Source of the DNA: Streptomyces sp. cf386
Lineage (GTDB): Bacteria > Actinomycetota > Actinomycetes > Streptomycetales > Streptomycetaceae
Reading direction: 5' to 3'
Assembly (NCBI RefSeq): GCF_900103585.1
Contig: NZ_FNHV01000010.1
Location: forward strand, 266,607-330,606
DNA: 64,000 nucleotides
Shown piece after piece: positions 51,567 to 60,379 of the stretch. Position numbers and translations under genes: made by a program. A model generated the notes under the pieces. It made no database searches. It saw only the letters and a list, made by a program, of their open reading frames with translations, and had not been told where the DNA came from. Position 1 is the stretch's first letter. The number at the start of each line of letters is the position of its first letter.

Positions 51567-53678
51567 ATGACAGCACAGCGGCCGGCCGGCGCCCCAGACC
51601 AGGAACTTCCCTCCGACGATCTGTCCCGGCTCGCCGAGCTGTGCGGCGTCGCCCCCTCCTACCGGCCGTCCGCCGACCGCACGGTCACGGCCTCCGCCAC
51701 CGCGCTCACCCTCGCCCTGGCCGCCCTCGACGTCGACACGAGCACGCCTGCCGCCGTCGGTGCCGCGCTCGCCGCGCGCGAGCGGGAGCTGCGGGAGCGG
51801 CTGCTGCCGCCGACCGTGGTGTGCTGGAGCGGCGACGCCGAGCCCGAGGCGCTGGCCGCGCTGCCGTCCGGCACCCGGCTGCACATCGAGACCGAGCAGG
51901 GCGAGACCCGGGCCACCGTCGGCCAACTCCCGTCCGGAGTCCACCGCTTGACGGTGACCGCACCCGACGGCCGTACGGCGACCAGTCGCCTGGTCGTCGC
52001 CCCGCCCCGGCTGCCCACACCCGCCGGACGCTCGTACGGCCTCCTCGTCCAGCTCTACTCCCTCCTCTCCCGCCGCTCCTGGGGCATGGGCGACCTCGGT
52101 GACCTCGCCGAACTCGCCGCCTGGGCCGGCCGGGCGCTCGGCGCCGGATTCGTGCAGGTCAACCCGCTGCACGCGGCCGTACCCGGCGCCCCGACCGACC
52201 CCTCGCCCTACCGCCCGTCCTCCCGCCGCTTCCCCGACCCCGTGCACCTGCGGGTCGAGGACGTGCCCGAGTTCGCGTACGTCGAGGACCGTGAGCGCGT
52301 GCAAGGGCTGCTGGAGCGGGCCGGGCGGCTGCGGGAAGCGGTGCTGGAGAAGGGGGAGCTGATCGACCGGGACGCGGTGTGGGAGGCGAAGCGGGAGGCG
52401 CTGGAGCTGGTGCGCGAGGTGCCGCTCGGGCCGGGGCGACGGGCCGCCTACGTCGACTTCCTCGCGCGCGAGGGACAGGCCCTGGAGGACCACGCCACCT
52501 GGTGCGCGCTCGCCGAGGTGCACGGCTCCGACTGGCCGCGGTGGCCGGCCGGGCTACGGGATCCCCGGTCGCCCGAAACCGCCCGCGCGCGCCGCGAGTT
52601 GATGGACCGGGTCGACTTCCACTGCCGTCTCGCCTGGCTCACCGACACCCAGCTGACCGCCGCCCAGCGGGCCGCCCGGGAGGCCGGGATGCCGGTCGGG
52701 ATCGTGCACGACCTGGCGGTCGGCGTGCATCCCGGGGGCGCCGACGCCTGGGCACAGCAGGAGTACTTCGCGGCCGGGATGTCGGTGGGCGCACCGCCGG
52801 ACGCCTTCAACGCGCGCGGCCAGGACTGGGGGCTGCCGCCCTGGCGACCGGATCGGCTGGCCGAGTCGGGGTACGAGCCGTATCGCCGACTGCTGCGGGC
52901 GCTCTTCCGCTCCGCGGGCGCCCTGCGCATCGACCACGTCATGGGGCTGTTCCGGCTGTGGTGGGTGCCGCAGGGGCATCCGCCGACGGAGGGGGCGTAC
53001 GTCCGCTACGACGCCGAGGCCATGCTCGCGATCCTGGTGCTGGAGGCCTCCCGGGCCGGGGCGCTGGTGATCGGGGAGGATCTCGGCACGGTCGAGCCGG
53101 GGGTGCGGGAGACGCTTCGCAAGCGGGGCGTGCTCGGTACCTCGGTGCTGTGGTTCGAGCGGGACTGGGACGGGGACGGCCGTCCCCTGCCGCCCGAGTC
53201 CTGGCGCGCCGACTGCCTCGCCACCGCCACCACCCACGACCTGCCGCCCACCGCGGCCCGCCTCACCGGCGAACACGTCGAACTCCGCGACAGCCTCGGC
53301 CTGTTGACCCGGCCTCTGGAACAGGAGCGGGCGGAGGCGTCGGCGGACACGGGCGAGTGGCTGGAGCTGCTGTCCCGGCTGGAGCTGCTGCGGGGCACGC
53401 ACGGCGGGCAGTGCGACTCGGAGGAGGAGGCCGAGATCCAGGCCGTCCACCGCTTCCTGCTGCGCACGCCGGCCCGCATGGTCGGCATCTGGCTCCCGGA
53501 CGGCGTGGGCGACCGGCGCCCGCAGAATCTGCCGGGAACGTGGGACCAGTACCCGAACTGGCGGCTGCCGATCGCCGACGCCGAGGTGAGGGCGGTGACG
53601 CTGGAGGAGTTGGCGGGGTCGGCGAGGGTGTGGGCACTTGTGGAGGCGGTGCGGGCGGACGCGGGTCGGCATTCCTAG
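51567..53678 (+). CDS. malQ: 4-alpha-glucanotransferase (GH77)
   Basis: The 703-residue amylomaltase has an N-terminal extension of about 150 residues, followed by the GH77 barrel. Motifs include PYRPSSRRFPDPVHL, DLAVGVHPGGADAW, catalytic nucleophile Asp in RIDHVMGLFRLWW, acid/base Glu in IGEDLGTVE and the third Asp in THDLPPTAAR. It transfers glucan segments between maltodextrins in glycogen/maltose metabolism. ATG 51567 follows directly on the small repeat-protein stop. The length matches the actinobacterial MalQ with an N-terminal domain. Confidence 0.95.
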   Translation: MTAQRPAGAPDQELPSDDLSRLAELCGVAPSYRPSADRTVTASATALTLALAALDVDTSTPAAVGAALAARERELRERLLPPTVVCWSGDAEPEALAALPSGTRLHIETEQGETRATVGQLPSGVHRLTVTAPDGRTATSRLVVAPPRLPTPAGRSYGLLVQLYSLLSRRSWGMGDLGDLAELAAWAGRALGAGFVQVNPLHAAVPGAPTDPSPYRPSSRRFPDPVHLRVEDVPEFAYVEDRERVQGLLERAGRLREAVLEKGELIDRDAVWEAKREALELVREVPLGPGRRAAYVDFLAREGQALEDHATWCALAEVHGSDWPRWPAGLRDPRSPETARARRELMDRVDFHCRLAWLTDTQLTAAQRAAREAGMPVGIVHDLAVGVHPGGADAWAQQEYFAAGMSVGAPPDAFNARGQDWGLPPWRPDRLAESGYEPYRRLLRALFRSAGALRIDHVMGLFRLWWVPQGHPPTEGAYVRYDAEAMLAILVLEASRAGALVIGEDLGTVEPGVRETLRKRGVLGTSVLWFERDWDGDGRPLPPESWRADCLATATTHDLPPTAARLTGEHVELRDSLGLLTRPLEQERAEASADTGEWLELLSRLELLRGTHGGQCDSEEEAEIQAVHRFLLRTPARMVGIWLPDGVGDRRPQNLPGTWDQYPNWRLPIADAEVRAVTLEELAGSARVWALVEAVRADAGRHS

Positions 53679-53726
53679 GGCACCCCGGGCGCGCGGCCCG
53701 TCATGGGGTTCTGTACTTTTGGGACC

Positions 53727-53984
53727 GTGGACAAGAAGAACGCCCTGCGCGCCGGCGCCCTGGCTGCCGGTACGACGCTGATGATGCTGCTCATGTCGTC
53801 CCCCGCGCTCGCGCTCACGCGTGACGACGGCGACGACCCCGGCCAGGGCCTGAGCGTCATGGAGACGCTGGGCCAGTTCGTCTTGGCCCCGATCGTGCTG
53901 TTCGCGGTCATCGCGGGCCTCGTGATGGTCCTGGACCGCTCCACCGACCGCCAGCCGAAGGCCAAGGCCAAGGCGAAGGCCTGA
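53727..53984 (+). CDS. small membrane protein
   Basis: The 85-residue protein has a probable signal or first helix (ALAAGTTLMMLLMSSPALAL), a short outside loop, a second helix (FVLAPIVLFAVIAGLVMVL) and a Lys/Ala-repeat tail (KAKAKAKA). The family was not recognised. GTG 53727 is preceded by TACTTT (53714-53719) at 7 nt and no ribosome site, so it is probably leaderless. It converges on the TetR gene over a long terminator hairpin. Confidence 0.75.
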   Translation: MDKKNALRAGALAAGTTLMMLLMSSPALALTRDDGDDPGQGLSVMETLGQFVLAPIVLFAVIAGLVMVLDRSTDRQPKAKAKAKA

Positions 53985-54046
53985 GCAGGCACGATCAGGC
54001 CGAGGAGGCCTGATCAGGGCGGCTGAGCCCGCTCACAGCTCTTCCC

Positions 54047-54111
54047 GAGGGCGCCGGCCCCGTCGTCCCGTACGCGTAACCGCCGTACGGGACGACGAGG
54101 TCGGCGCCCTC
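54047..54111. terminator. bidirectional terminator hairpin
   Basis: A very long stem pairs GAGGGCGCCGGCC with GGTCGGCGCCCTC and CGTCGTCCCGTACG with CGTACGGGACGACG, around a 9-nt loop. It lies between the convergent small membrane protein and TetR genes. Confidence 0.85.
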
Positions 54112-54120
54112 GGTGTGTTC

Positions 54121-54702
54121 TCACGCCGGGTACGGCGCCGTCAGATACCGCTGCACCGTGGGCGCCAGCCACGCCACGGCCTCCTCGGGGGCCAGATCCA
54201 CGGCGGGCGGAAACCGCAGGACGTAGCGCGTGAGCGCCAGCCCCAGCAACTGCGCCGACACCAGCGCCGCCCGCGCGGGGGCCTGCTCGGGGTCGGGGCA
54301 CATCCGGCGCGCGACCGGCACCAGCTGGTCCCCGAAGATGCCCCGCATGCGCTCGGCCCCGGCCTGGTTGGTCACGCCGACTCTGAGCAGGGCCGTGAGC
54401 ACCTCGTTCTGCTCCCACATGCTCAGGAAGTGCGACACGAGCGCCCGGCCGACGTCCTCCCGGGTCAGTGACGCCGGGTCGGGCAACCGCAGATCGATGG
54501 CGACGGCCGCCGCGAACAGGCCCTCCTTGTTGCCGTAGTAGCGCATCACCATCGACGGATCGATGGACGCGTCCTTGGCGATGGCGCGGATGGTGGCGCG
54601 GTCGTACCCGTCGGTCGCGAAGCGCTCGCGGGCGGCGTCGAGGATCGCCTTGCGCGTGGCGTCGGAGCGACGGGGTGGGGTGGGGGGCGTGCTGTGCGTC
54701 AT
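54121..54702 (-). CDS. TetR-family transcriptional regulator
   Basis: The 193-residue protein has a TetR HTH at about 15-62 (ATIRAIAKDASIDPSMVMRYYGNKEGL). The C-terminal domain is helical. It diverges from a flavin monooxygenase gene, and the 99-bp region between them contains a perfect TTGCCAAC-N4-GTTGGCAA palindrome and several CCAACA/TGTTGG half-sites. It most likely represses the monooxygenase and itself. Confidence 0.87.
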   Translation of the reverse strand: MTHSTPPTPPRRSDATRKAILDAARERFATDGYDRATIRAIAKDASIDPSMVMRYYGNKEGLFAAAVAIDLRLPDPASLTREDVGRALVSHFLSMWEQNEVLTALLRVGVTNQAGAERMRGIFGDQLVPVARRMCPDPEQAPARAALVSAQLLGLALTRYVLRFPPAVDLAPEEAVAWLAPTVQRYLTAPYPA

Positions 54703-54790
54703 GCCAACAACTGTAGGCCAACACCTGTTGACACCCAAAGGGTGCGGTTCTAGTGTTGCCAACAACCGTTGGCAAACAAGTGTTGGCAAT
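54703..54790. promoter_or_regulatory. operator array for the TetR/monooxygenase divergon
   Basis: TTGCCAAC (54756-54763) and GTTGGCAA (54768-54775) form a perfect 8-bp inverted repeat. Further CCAACA and TGTTGG elements lie near 54704, 54718-54730 and 54781-54786. The cluster covers the whole divergent promoter and points to cooperative TetR dimer binding. Confidence 0.6.
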
Positions 54791-54801
54791 AGGAGGCCAC
54801 C

Positions 54802-56280
54802 ATGAACGGCACTCGCACCGGCACTGTGGGCAGCACCCACCCCGTGATCGTCGTCGGCGCCGGCCCCACCGGCCTCCTCCTCGCAGGCGACCTCGCCGCC
54901 GCCGGTGTCCCGGTGGCCCTCGTCGAGAAGCGCCCCCACAAGATCAGCAACCTCTCCCGCGCCTTCGGCGTGCACGCCCGCACCCTGGAGCAGCTCGACG
55001 CCCGCGGCCTCGCCGACCGGCTGCTCGCCACCGGCAGCACCATCACCGAGCTGCGTCTCTTCCGTCGCCTCTCGCTCGACCTGGGCACGCTGCCGTCCCG
55101 CTTCCCGTTCCTGCTCATCACCCCGCAGTACGAGGTCGAGCGGCTGCTGGAGCGGCGGGCTCGGGAGCTGGGCGTCGAGTTCCTCTTCGAGCACGAGGTC
55201 GTCGGACTGCGGCAGGACGACGGCGGGGTCGACCTCCAGGTGTGCGGCCCGGACGGGGCGGTCGTCACCCGTCGCGCGGCCTATGTCGTCGGCGCCGACG
55301 GTCACCGCAGCGCCGTACGCCGTGCGCTCGGTCTGCCCTTCCCCGGCGTCGCCGTCATCAAGTCCCTGTTCCTGGCGGACGTCCGGCTCGCCGAGCAGCC
55401 GGGGAGCGTGCTCACCGTCAACGGTGCGGGCGACGCCTTCGCGATGATCGCGTCCTTCGGCGACGGCTGGTACCGCGTCATGGGCTGGAGCCGCCGGCAC
55501 GAGGTCCCCGACGATGTCCCGCTCGACCTCGACGAGGTCAGGGAGGTCACCCGTCGCGCCCTCGGCACCGACTACGGCATGCACGACGCCCGCTGGCTCT
55601 CCCGCTTCCACAGCGACGAACGGCAGGCGCCCGCATACCGGGTCGGGCGGGTCTTCCTCGCCGGAGACGCCGCGCACGTGCACTCGCCGGCCGGCGGCCA
55701 GGGCATGAACACCGGCCTCCAGGACGCGGCCAACCTCGGATGGAAGCTGGCCGCGGCCGTGCGGGGCTGGGCGCCCGACGGACTGCTGGACACCTACCAG
55801 GCCGAGCGCCACCCCGTCGGCAAGGCCGTGCTGCGCAGCAGTGGCGGGCTGGTCCGGCTGGCGCGGGCGCAGAACCCGGCCCTGCGTGCCCTGCGCGCCC
55901 TCGTCTCCGCCTTCGCCGCCATGGCCGGGCCCGCCCGGACGAAGGCCCTGGCCCAGATCTCCGGCATCGGCTACCGGTACCCGGCTCCCCGCGGCGCCCA
56001 CCGCCTCACCGGCACCCGCGCCCCCGACGTCACACTCGCCGACGGCAGCCGCCTCTACGAGGCCCTGCGCGGCGGACGGTTCGTGCTGATCACGCCGAAG
56101 GCGGACGAGGCCGAGGCTTGCGGCAGCCGGGGCGCCCGCGAGGACCGGCTGGCCGTCGAGCGCTGGGCGGGCGACCGCCGTACGACCGTGCTGGTGCGGC
56201 CCGACGGATACGTGGCGTGGGCGGCGGACGTGACGGACGCGGCGGCGGTCGAAGCGGCGCTCGCCGCTCACCTGGGGTGA
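54802..56280 (+). CDS. FAD-dependent aromatic monooxygenase
   Basis: The 492-residue PHBH-fold flavoprotein has the dinucleotide motif VVGAGPTGLLLAGDLA (17-32), the DG motif GADGHRSAVRRALG and the GD motif GRVFLAGDAAHVHSPAGGQGMNTGLQDAANLGWKL. A thioredoxin-like C-terminal domain follows (about 400-492). These enzymes hydroxylate phenols or polyketides with NAD(P)H and O2. The substrate is unknown; the TetR partner suggests induction by that substrate. ATG 54802 has AGGAGG at 5 nt. Confidence 0.9.
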   Translation: MNGTRTGTVGSTHPVIVVGAGPTGLLLAGDLAAAGVPVALVEKRPHKISNLSRAFGVHARTLEQLDARGLADRLLATGSTITELRLFRRLSLDLGTLPSRFPFLLITPQYEVERLLERRARELGVEFLFEHEVVGLRQDDGGVDLQVCGPDGAVVTRRAAYVVGADGHRSAVRRALGLPFPGVAVIKSLFLADVRLAEQPGSVLTVNGAGDAFAMIASFGDGWYRVMGWSRRHEVPDDVPLDLDEVREVTRRALGTDYGMHDARWLSRFHSDERQAPAYRVGRVFLAGDAAHVHSPAGGQGMNTGLQDAANLGWKLAAAVRGWAPDGLLDTYQAERHPVGKAVLRSSGGLVRLARAQNPALRALRALVSAFAAMAGPARTKALAQISGIGYRYPAPRGAHRLTGTRAPDVTLADGSRLYEALRGGRFVLITPKADEAEACGSRGAREDRLAVERWAGDRRTTVLVRPDGYVAWAADVTDAAAVEAALAAHLG

Positions 56281-56292
56281 GGGGAGCCCCGC

Positions 56293-56805
56293 CTACCGCT
56301 GCTCGGGCGTCCCCGCGAGCAACTCCCGCAACAGGTCGGCCAGTTGGTCGGCCTGTGCGTCGTCGAGGGCTGACAGGGCCTCCGTCTGGGCGGTGAGGCC
56401 CGCGCCGACCGCCTCGTCGATGAGGGTCAGCCCCTTCTCGGTGAGGGTGACGTGCAGGCCGCGGCGGTCGTGCGGATCGGGGGAGCGGCGCAGCAGGCCG
56501 GCCCGTTCCAGCTTGTCGAGGCGGCCGGTCATGCCTCCGGTGGTGAGCATCAGCGTCGCCGAGAGCTGGCGGGGCGAGAGCGTGTAGGGGTCGCCGGAGC
56601 GGCGCAGGGTCGCCAGGACGTCGAACTCACCGCGGGAGATGCCGTGGGGTGCGTACGCCTTCTCCATCCGGTCGCCCATCGTGCGGGAGAGGCGGAAGAT
56701 CCGCCCGAAGACCTCCATCGCCTTGGTGTCGAGGTCGGGGCGCACGGCCGCCCACTGGTCGACGATCGCGTCGACGGGGTCCTTGCGCTGGGGGCGTTCG
56801 CTCAT
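56293..56805 (-). CDS. MarR-family transcriptional regulator
   Basis: The 170-residue protein has a winged HTH (about 50-130) with ISRGEFDVLATLRRSG, PRQLSATLMLTTGGMTGRLDKLERAGLLRRSPDPHDRRGLHVTLTEKG, including the DxRG wing. It diverges from an EamA transporter gene. A palindrome at 56863-56876 overlaps that gene's -10, so the regulator most likely represses the transporter. It converges on the monooxygenase with 12 bp between stops. Confidence 0.88.
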   Translation of the reverse strand: MSERPQRKDPVDAIVDQWAAVRPDLDTKAMEVFGRIFRLSRTMGDRMEKAYAPHGISRGEFDVLATLRRSGDPYTLSPRQLSATLMLTTGGMTGRLDKLERAGLLRRSPDPHDRRGLHVTLTEKGLTLIDEAVGAGLTAQTEALSALDDAQADQLADLLRELLAGTPEQR

Positions 56806-56862
56806 GGGCCGAGTATCGGTCGCCGGAAGCTCGACTGCAAGAAAGTGGCTTGACGGTAAGTG

Positions 56863-56876
56863 GCTTAGCGCTAAGC
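56863..56876 (+). promoter_or_regulatory. MarR operator overlapping the EamA promoter
   Basis: GCTTAGCGCTAAGC is a perfect 14-bp palindrome. The promoter reads -35 TTGACG (56850-56855), 16-nt spacer, -10 TAAGCT (56872-56877), so the operator covers the spacer and -10. AAGTGGCTT is also directly repeated at 56843 and 56858. The site is well placed for repression. Confidence 0.7.
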
Positions 56877-56911
56877 TAATTTACCGCTGACCTACCTGAA
56901 GGGTGTGTCCC

Positions 56912-57880
56912 ATGACCGCCTACCGTGCCCACCGTGCCGGCGGTGCCTCCCGCCCGGCCCTGATCCTCCTCACCGCCCTCGCCCCCATCTCCTGGGGCAC
57001 GACCTACGCGGTCACCACCGAGTTCCTGCCGGCGGACCGCCCCCTGTTCACCGGCCTGATGCGCGCCCTCCCCGCCGGTCTGCTGCTGCTCGCCGTCGCC
57101 CGCGTCCTTCCGCGCGGCGCCTGGTGGTGGAAGTCGGCGGTGCTGGGCGCGCTGAACATCGGCGCCTTCTTCCCGCTGCTCTTCCTCTCCGCGTACCGGC
57201 TGCCCGGCGGTATGGCGGCCGTCGTCGGCTCGGTCGGCCCGCTGTTCGTCGTGGGCCTCTCGGCGCTGCTGCTGGGGCAACGGCCGACGGTACGGAACAT
57301 GCTCACCGGCGTCGTGGCGGCCTTCGGCGTCAGCCTCGTGGTGCTGAAGGCGGCCGGTGCGCTCGATGTCGTCGGCGTGCTGGCGGCCCTGGCCTCCGCG
57401 GCGTCCATGTCCGCCGGCACCGTGATGACCAAGCGGTGGGGACGGCCGGACGGCGTCGGCCCCCTCGCCCTCACCGGCTGGCAGCTGACGGCCGGCGGCC
57501 TGCTCATCGCGCCGCTCGCCCTCCTGATCGAGGGTGCGCCGCCCGCGCTCGACGGCCGCGCCACCGTCGGCTACCTCTACCTGGCGCTGGCGAACACGGC
57601 GGTCGCGTACTGGCTCTGGTTCCGCGGCATCGGCCGCCTCAGCGCCACACAGGTCACCTTCCTCGGCCCCCTCTCCCCGCTGACCGCCGCGGTGGTGGGC
57701 TGGGCGGCACTGGGGCAGGCGCTGACGCCGGTGCAGCTCGCGGGCATGGTGCTCGCGTTCGGGGCGACGGTGGTGGGGCAGATCGGGTCGCGCCCCAAGG
57801 TCCAGCGACCTTTCAGTTCTGCTGAAGATAAGGGCCGAAAAGATTCGATGGACGTGACCGGTCTGGCGCTGCGACGGTAG
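56912..57880 (+). CDS. EamA/DMT-family transporter
   Basis: The 322-residue protein has ten predicted membrane helices in two EamA repeats, with PISWGTTYAVTTEFLPADRPL near the N-terminus. It is a drug/metabolite exporter of unknown substrate. ATG 56912 fits the family start. Expression is likely under the divergent MarR protein. A second, related transporter follows after 35 bp and may be co-transcribed. Confidence 0.88.
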   Translation: MTAYRAHRAGGASRPALILLTALAPISWGTTYAVTTEFLPADRPLFTGLMRALPAGLLLLAVARVLPRGAWWWKSAVLGALNIGAFFPLLFLSAYRLPGGMAAVVGSVGPLFVVGLSALLLGQRPTVRNMLTGVVAAFGVSLVVLKAAGALDVVGVLAALASAASMSAGTVMTKRWGRPDGVGPLALTGWQLTAGGLLIAPLALLIEGAPPALDGRATVGYLYLALANTAVAYWLWFRGIGRLSATQVTFLGPLSPLTAAVVGWAALGQALTPVQLAGMVLAFGATVVGQIGSRPKVQRPFSSAEDKGRKDSMDVTGLALRR

Positions 57881-57915
57881 ATCGACCCCGATCACCGACC
57901 AGCGAAAGGACCTCC

Positions 57916-58833
57916 GTGACCGTCGTCCTCCCCAGGACAGCCCCCACCCCGACCTCCCTCGTCAAGGCGACCTCCCTCGGTATCGCGCTCGCCGCCCTCG
58001 CCACCGTCGTCTGGTCCGGCAGCTTCGTCGCCTCCCGTGCGCTGGGCGACAGCGTGCCGCCGGTGCAGCAGGCGTTCTGGAGGTGGGTGGTGGCGTTGGC
58101 CGCGGTGGCTCCCTTCGGCGCTCGACAGGCCTGGCGGCAGCGGGAGTTGATCCGCCGCCACCTCGGCTACCTGGTCGTCGCCTCGCTCTTCGGCGTCACC
58201 GCCTACAACACCCTCGTCAACCAGGCAGGGTTGACCACGCCCGCCGCCAACATGGGCATGATCATGGCCGCTTCGCCGGTTCTGATGGCCGTGTTCGAGC
58301 GGGTCGCGGGGGTACGGCTGGGAGCGCGCCGGGTGCTGGGACTGCTGACGGCCTGCGCGGGCGTGGTGCTGCTGATCGGGGGAGGCACGGGCGGGGCCCG
58401 TTTCGCGGCGGGAGATCTGTGGATGATCGCGGCGGCCTGCTGCTTCGCCTCGTACAGCGGCCTGCTGCGGCGCAGGCCCGCCGAACTCGGCGGCACGGCC
58501 TTCCTGTTCACCACCTTCCTGCTGGGCGCGGCGCTGCTGCTGCCCGCGCAGGGCGTGAGCCTGGCGGTGCAGGGCGGCTTCGACCCGACGCCCGGCACCG
58601 TCCTGCCGATCCTGTACGTGGGGATCGCCTCCTCCGCCGTCGCCTTCTTCGCCTGGAACCGGGCGATTGCGCTGGTCGGCCCGAGCCGAGCCGGGGTCGT
58701 CTACTACCTCCAGCCGGTGTGCGTGGCCCTGCTGTCCCGGGCGGTCCTCGGCGAGGCGGTCGGCGGGCCGCAGGTGCTGTGCATGGCGCTGATCCTCGGC
58801 GGGGTCGTCCTGGGGGCGGCGGCGCGTCGGTGA
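57916..58833 (+). CDS. EamA/DMT-family transporter
   Basis: The 305-residue protein has ten predicted helices in two EamA repeats (VVWSGSFVASRALGDSVPP in the first; SSAVAFFAWNRAIALVGPSRAG in the second). It is a paralogue of the preceding gene. GTG 57916 has AAAGGA upstream. The substrate is unknown. The following LysR gene starts 14 bp later and may regulate it. Confidence 0.87.
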   Translation: MTVVLPRTAPTPTSLVKATSLGIALAALATVVWSGSFVASRALGDSVPPVQQAFWRWVVALAAVAPFGARQAWRQRELIRRHLGYLVVASLFGVTAYNTLVNQAGLTTPAANMGMIMAASPVLMAVFERVAGVRLGARRVLGLLTACAGVVLLIGGGTGGARFAAGDLWMIAAACCFASYSGLLRRRPAELGGTAFLFTTFLLGAALLLPAQGVSLAVQGGFDPTPGTVLPILYVGIASSAVAFFAWNRAIALVGPSRAGVVYYLQPVCVALLSRAVLGEAVGGPQVLCMALILGGVVLGAAARR

Positions 58834-58847
58834 CGTAGGTTGCCGCC

Positions 58848-59744
58848 ATGGTCGAGTGGGACATCCGGAAGCTGCAGATCCTGCGGACGTTGCGGGAGCG
58901 GGGGACCGTGACCGCGACCGCCGAGGCGCTGCGGATGACGCCGTCGGCCGTGTCGCAGCAACTGACGAACCTCGCCAAGCAGGTCGGGGTGCCGTTGCTG
59001 GAGGCACAGGGGCGGAGGGTGCGGCTCACGGACGCGGCGCGGCTGGTGCTGCGGCACGCCGAGGCCGTGTTCGAGCAACTGGAGCGGGCGGACGCCGAGT
59101 TGGCGGCCTACCGGCACGGCGAGGTCGGCGAGGTGCGGGTGGCGGCCTTCTCCACGGCGGTGCCCGCGCTGGTCGTACCTGCCGTGCGGGCGTTGCGGGA
59201 GACGTCCCCCGGGGTGGTCGTACGGGTGCGGGAGGCCGAGGCGGGGGAGGCGTACGAGGTGCTGGCGGCGGGGGAGGCGGACCTCGCCCTGTCGCTGGCC
59301 GCGCAGGCGCCGACGGTCGGGGACGCGCGCTTCACGCGGGTGGAACTGCTCGCGGACCCGCTGGACGTCGCCCTCCCGACGGGGCACGAACTGGCGGATG
59401 TCGAAGGGCTTCGGCTGGCCGATCTCGCCGGGGAGGACTGGATCTTCGGCGGCAGCGGGCCGTGGTCGGACATCACGCGGGGGGCGTGCGAGGCGGCCGG
59501 GTTCACTCCTCGGCAGGGGCATGCGGCGGCCGGGTGGACGGCGATCCTGGCGATGGTGGAGGCCGGGATGGGGGTGGCGTTGGTGCCGCGGATGGCCGCC
59601 GTGGCGCGGGGTGGGGTGGTGATGCGGGAGGTGGCGGAGCCGCGGCCGGTTCGGCATGTGGTGGCGGCTGTGCGGAGGGGGAGTGAGGCCGGGCCCGCGG
59701 TGGGGAGGGTGCTGGGGGCTCTGCGGGAGGCCGCGCGAGGCTGA
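58848..59744 (+). CDS. LysR-family transcriptional regulator
   Basis: The 298-residue protein has an HTH at about 1-60 (LQILRTLRERGTVTATAEALRMTPSAVSQQLTNLAKQVG), followed by a LysR substrate-binding domain. ATG 58848 is preceded by TAGGTT (58836-58841) at 6 nt with no Shine-Dalgarno, so it may have its own leaderless promoter inside the end of the transporter gene. It may regulate the upstream EamA gene. Confidence 0.88.
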   Translation: MVEWDIRKLQILRTLRERGTVTATAEALRMTPSAVSQQLTNLAKQVGVPLLEAQGRRVRLTDAARLVLRHAEAVFEQLERADAELAAYRHGEVGEVRVAAFSTAVPALVVPAVRALRETSPGVVVRVREAEAGEAYEVLAAGEADLALSLAAQAPTVGDARFTRVELLADPLDVALPTGHELADVEGLRLADLAGEDWIFGGSGPWSDITRGACEAAGFTPRQGHAAAGWTAILAMVEAGMGVALVPRMAAVARGGVVMREVAEPRPVRHVVAAVRRGSEAGPAVGRVLGALREAARG

Positions 59745-59778
59745 CGCACCGCGCGGCGGAACCCAGAGCCCATGGCTC

Positions 59779-60252
59779 TCAGGGCCGGTGCACCTCGTAC
59801 AGGAAGCAGCCGTACTCGACGGCCCGGACGTGGACGAGCGCCACCGTCGGGTCGGTGAACGCCTCCGCGAGAGCCTCCGTGAAGTCCCCCGGATCCACGA
59901 GCCGACCTCCGAGAATGCGCCCCTCGGCCGAGTAGCGGCGCACGGTGCGGTGGGCGCCCGTGAAGGGCAGGGCGTCACCGTCGGGCCCCGCGCACTCCTC
60001 GGCGTGGATGAAGACGGGGCCCTGCTCGTCGTACGCCCCCGGGTCGGCGCCCGTCTCGGCCGCCCAGCGGCGCAGCGGAGCGTAGGACACGAGGGCGATC
60101 AGTTCGCCGGGCGCGCTGCGGCGCAGGCAGCAGCGCAGGGGCGCCCCGCCCTCCTCGTCGGTCACGGGAACCATGCGGCGCCCCGCGTCGTCGGCGGAGC
60201 GCAACTCCTTCAGGGCCGTCGGTTCGATGGGGCGTGCCAGGTGGGTCGTCAT
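59779..60252 (-). CDS. DUF1203 protein
   Basis: The 157-residue protein has the DUF1203 pattern: RCCLRRSAPGELIALVSYAPL, DEQGPVFIHAEECAG and HRTVRRYSAEGRILGGRLV. It is a cytoplasmic protein of unknown function. ATG 60252 has GGAGG upstream, and an earlier in-frame start (60285) would add only unconserved residues. It converges on the LysR gene. Confidence 0.85.
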   Translation of the reverse strand: MTTHLARPIEPTALKELRSADDAGRRMVPVTDEEGGAPLRCCLRRSAPGELIALVSYAPLRRWAAETGADPGAYDEQGPVFIHAEECAGPDGDALPFTGAHRTVRRYSAEGRILGGRLVDPGDFTEALAEAFTDPTVALVHVRAVEYGCFLYEVHRP

Positions 60253-60323
60253 GTCCCCAGCCTCCCGCGCGTCGGCCCCGCCCACCGGCGGTAAACGGAC
60301 ATCGCGCTCCGCCCGCGCAGACG

Positions 60324-60357
60324 AGGGGCGCCCGCTGCCGTGGCACCGGGCGCCCCT
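60324..60357 (-). terminator. terminator of pepN
   Basis: AGGGGCGCCCG and CGGGCGCCCCT pair perfectly over 11 bp with a 12-nt loop, 23 nt past the pepN stop on the minus strand. Confidence 0.75.
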
Positions 60358-60379
60358 GTCGACGTACGTACGACGGCCG

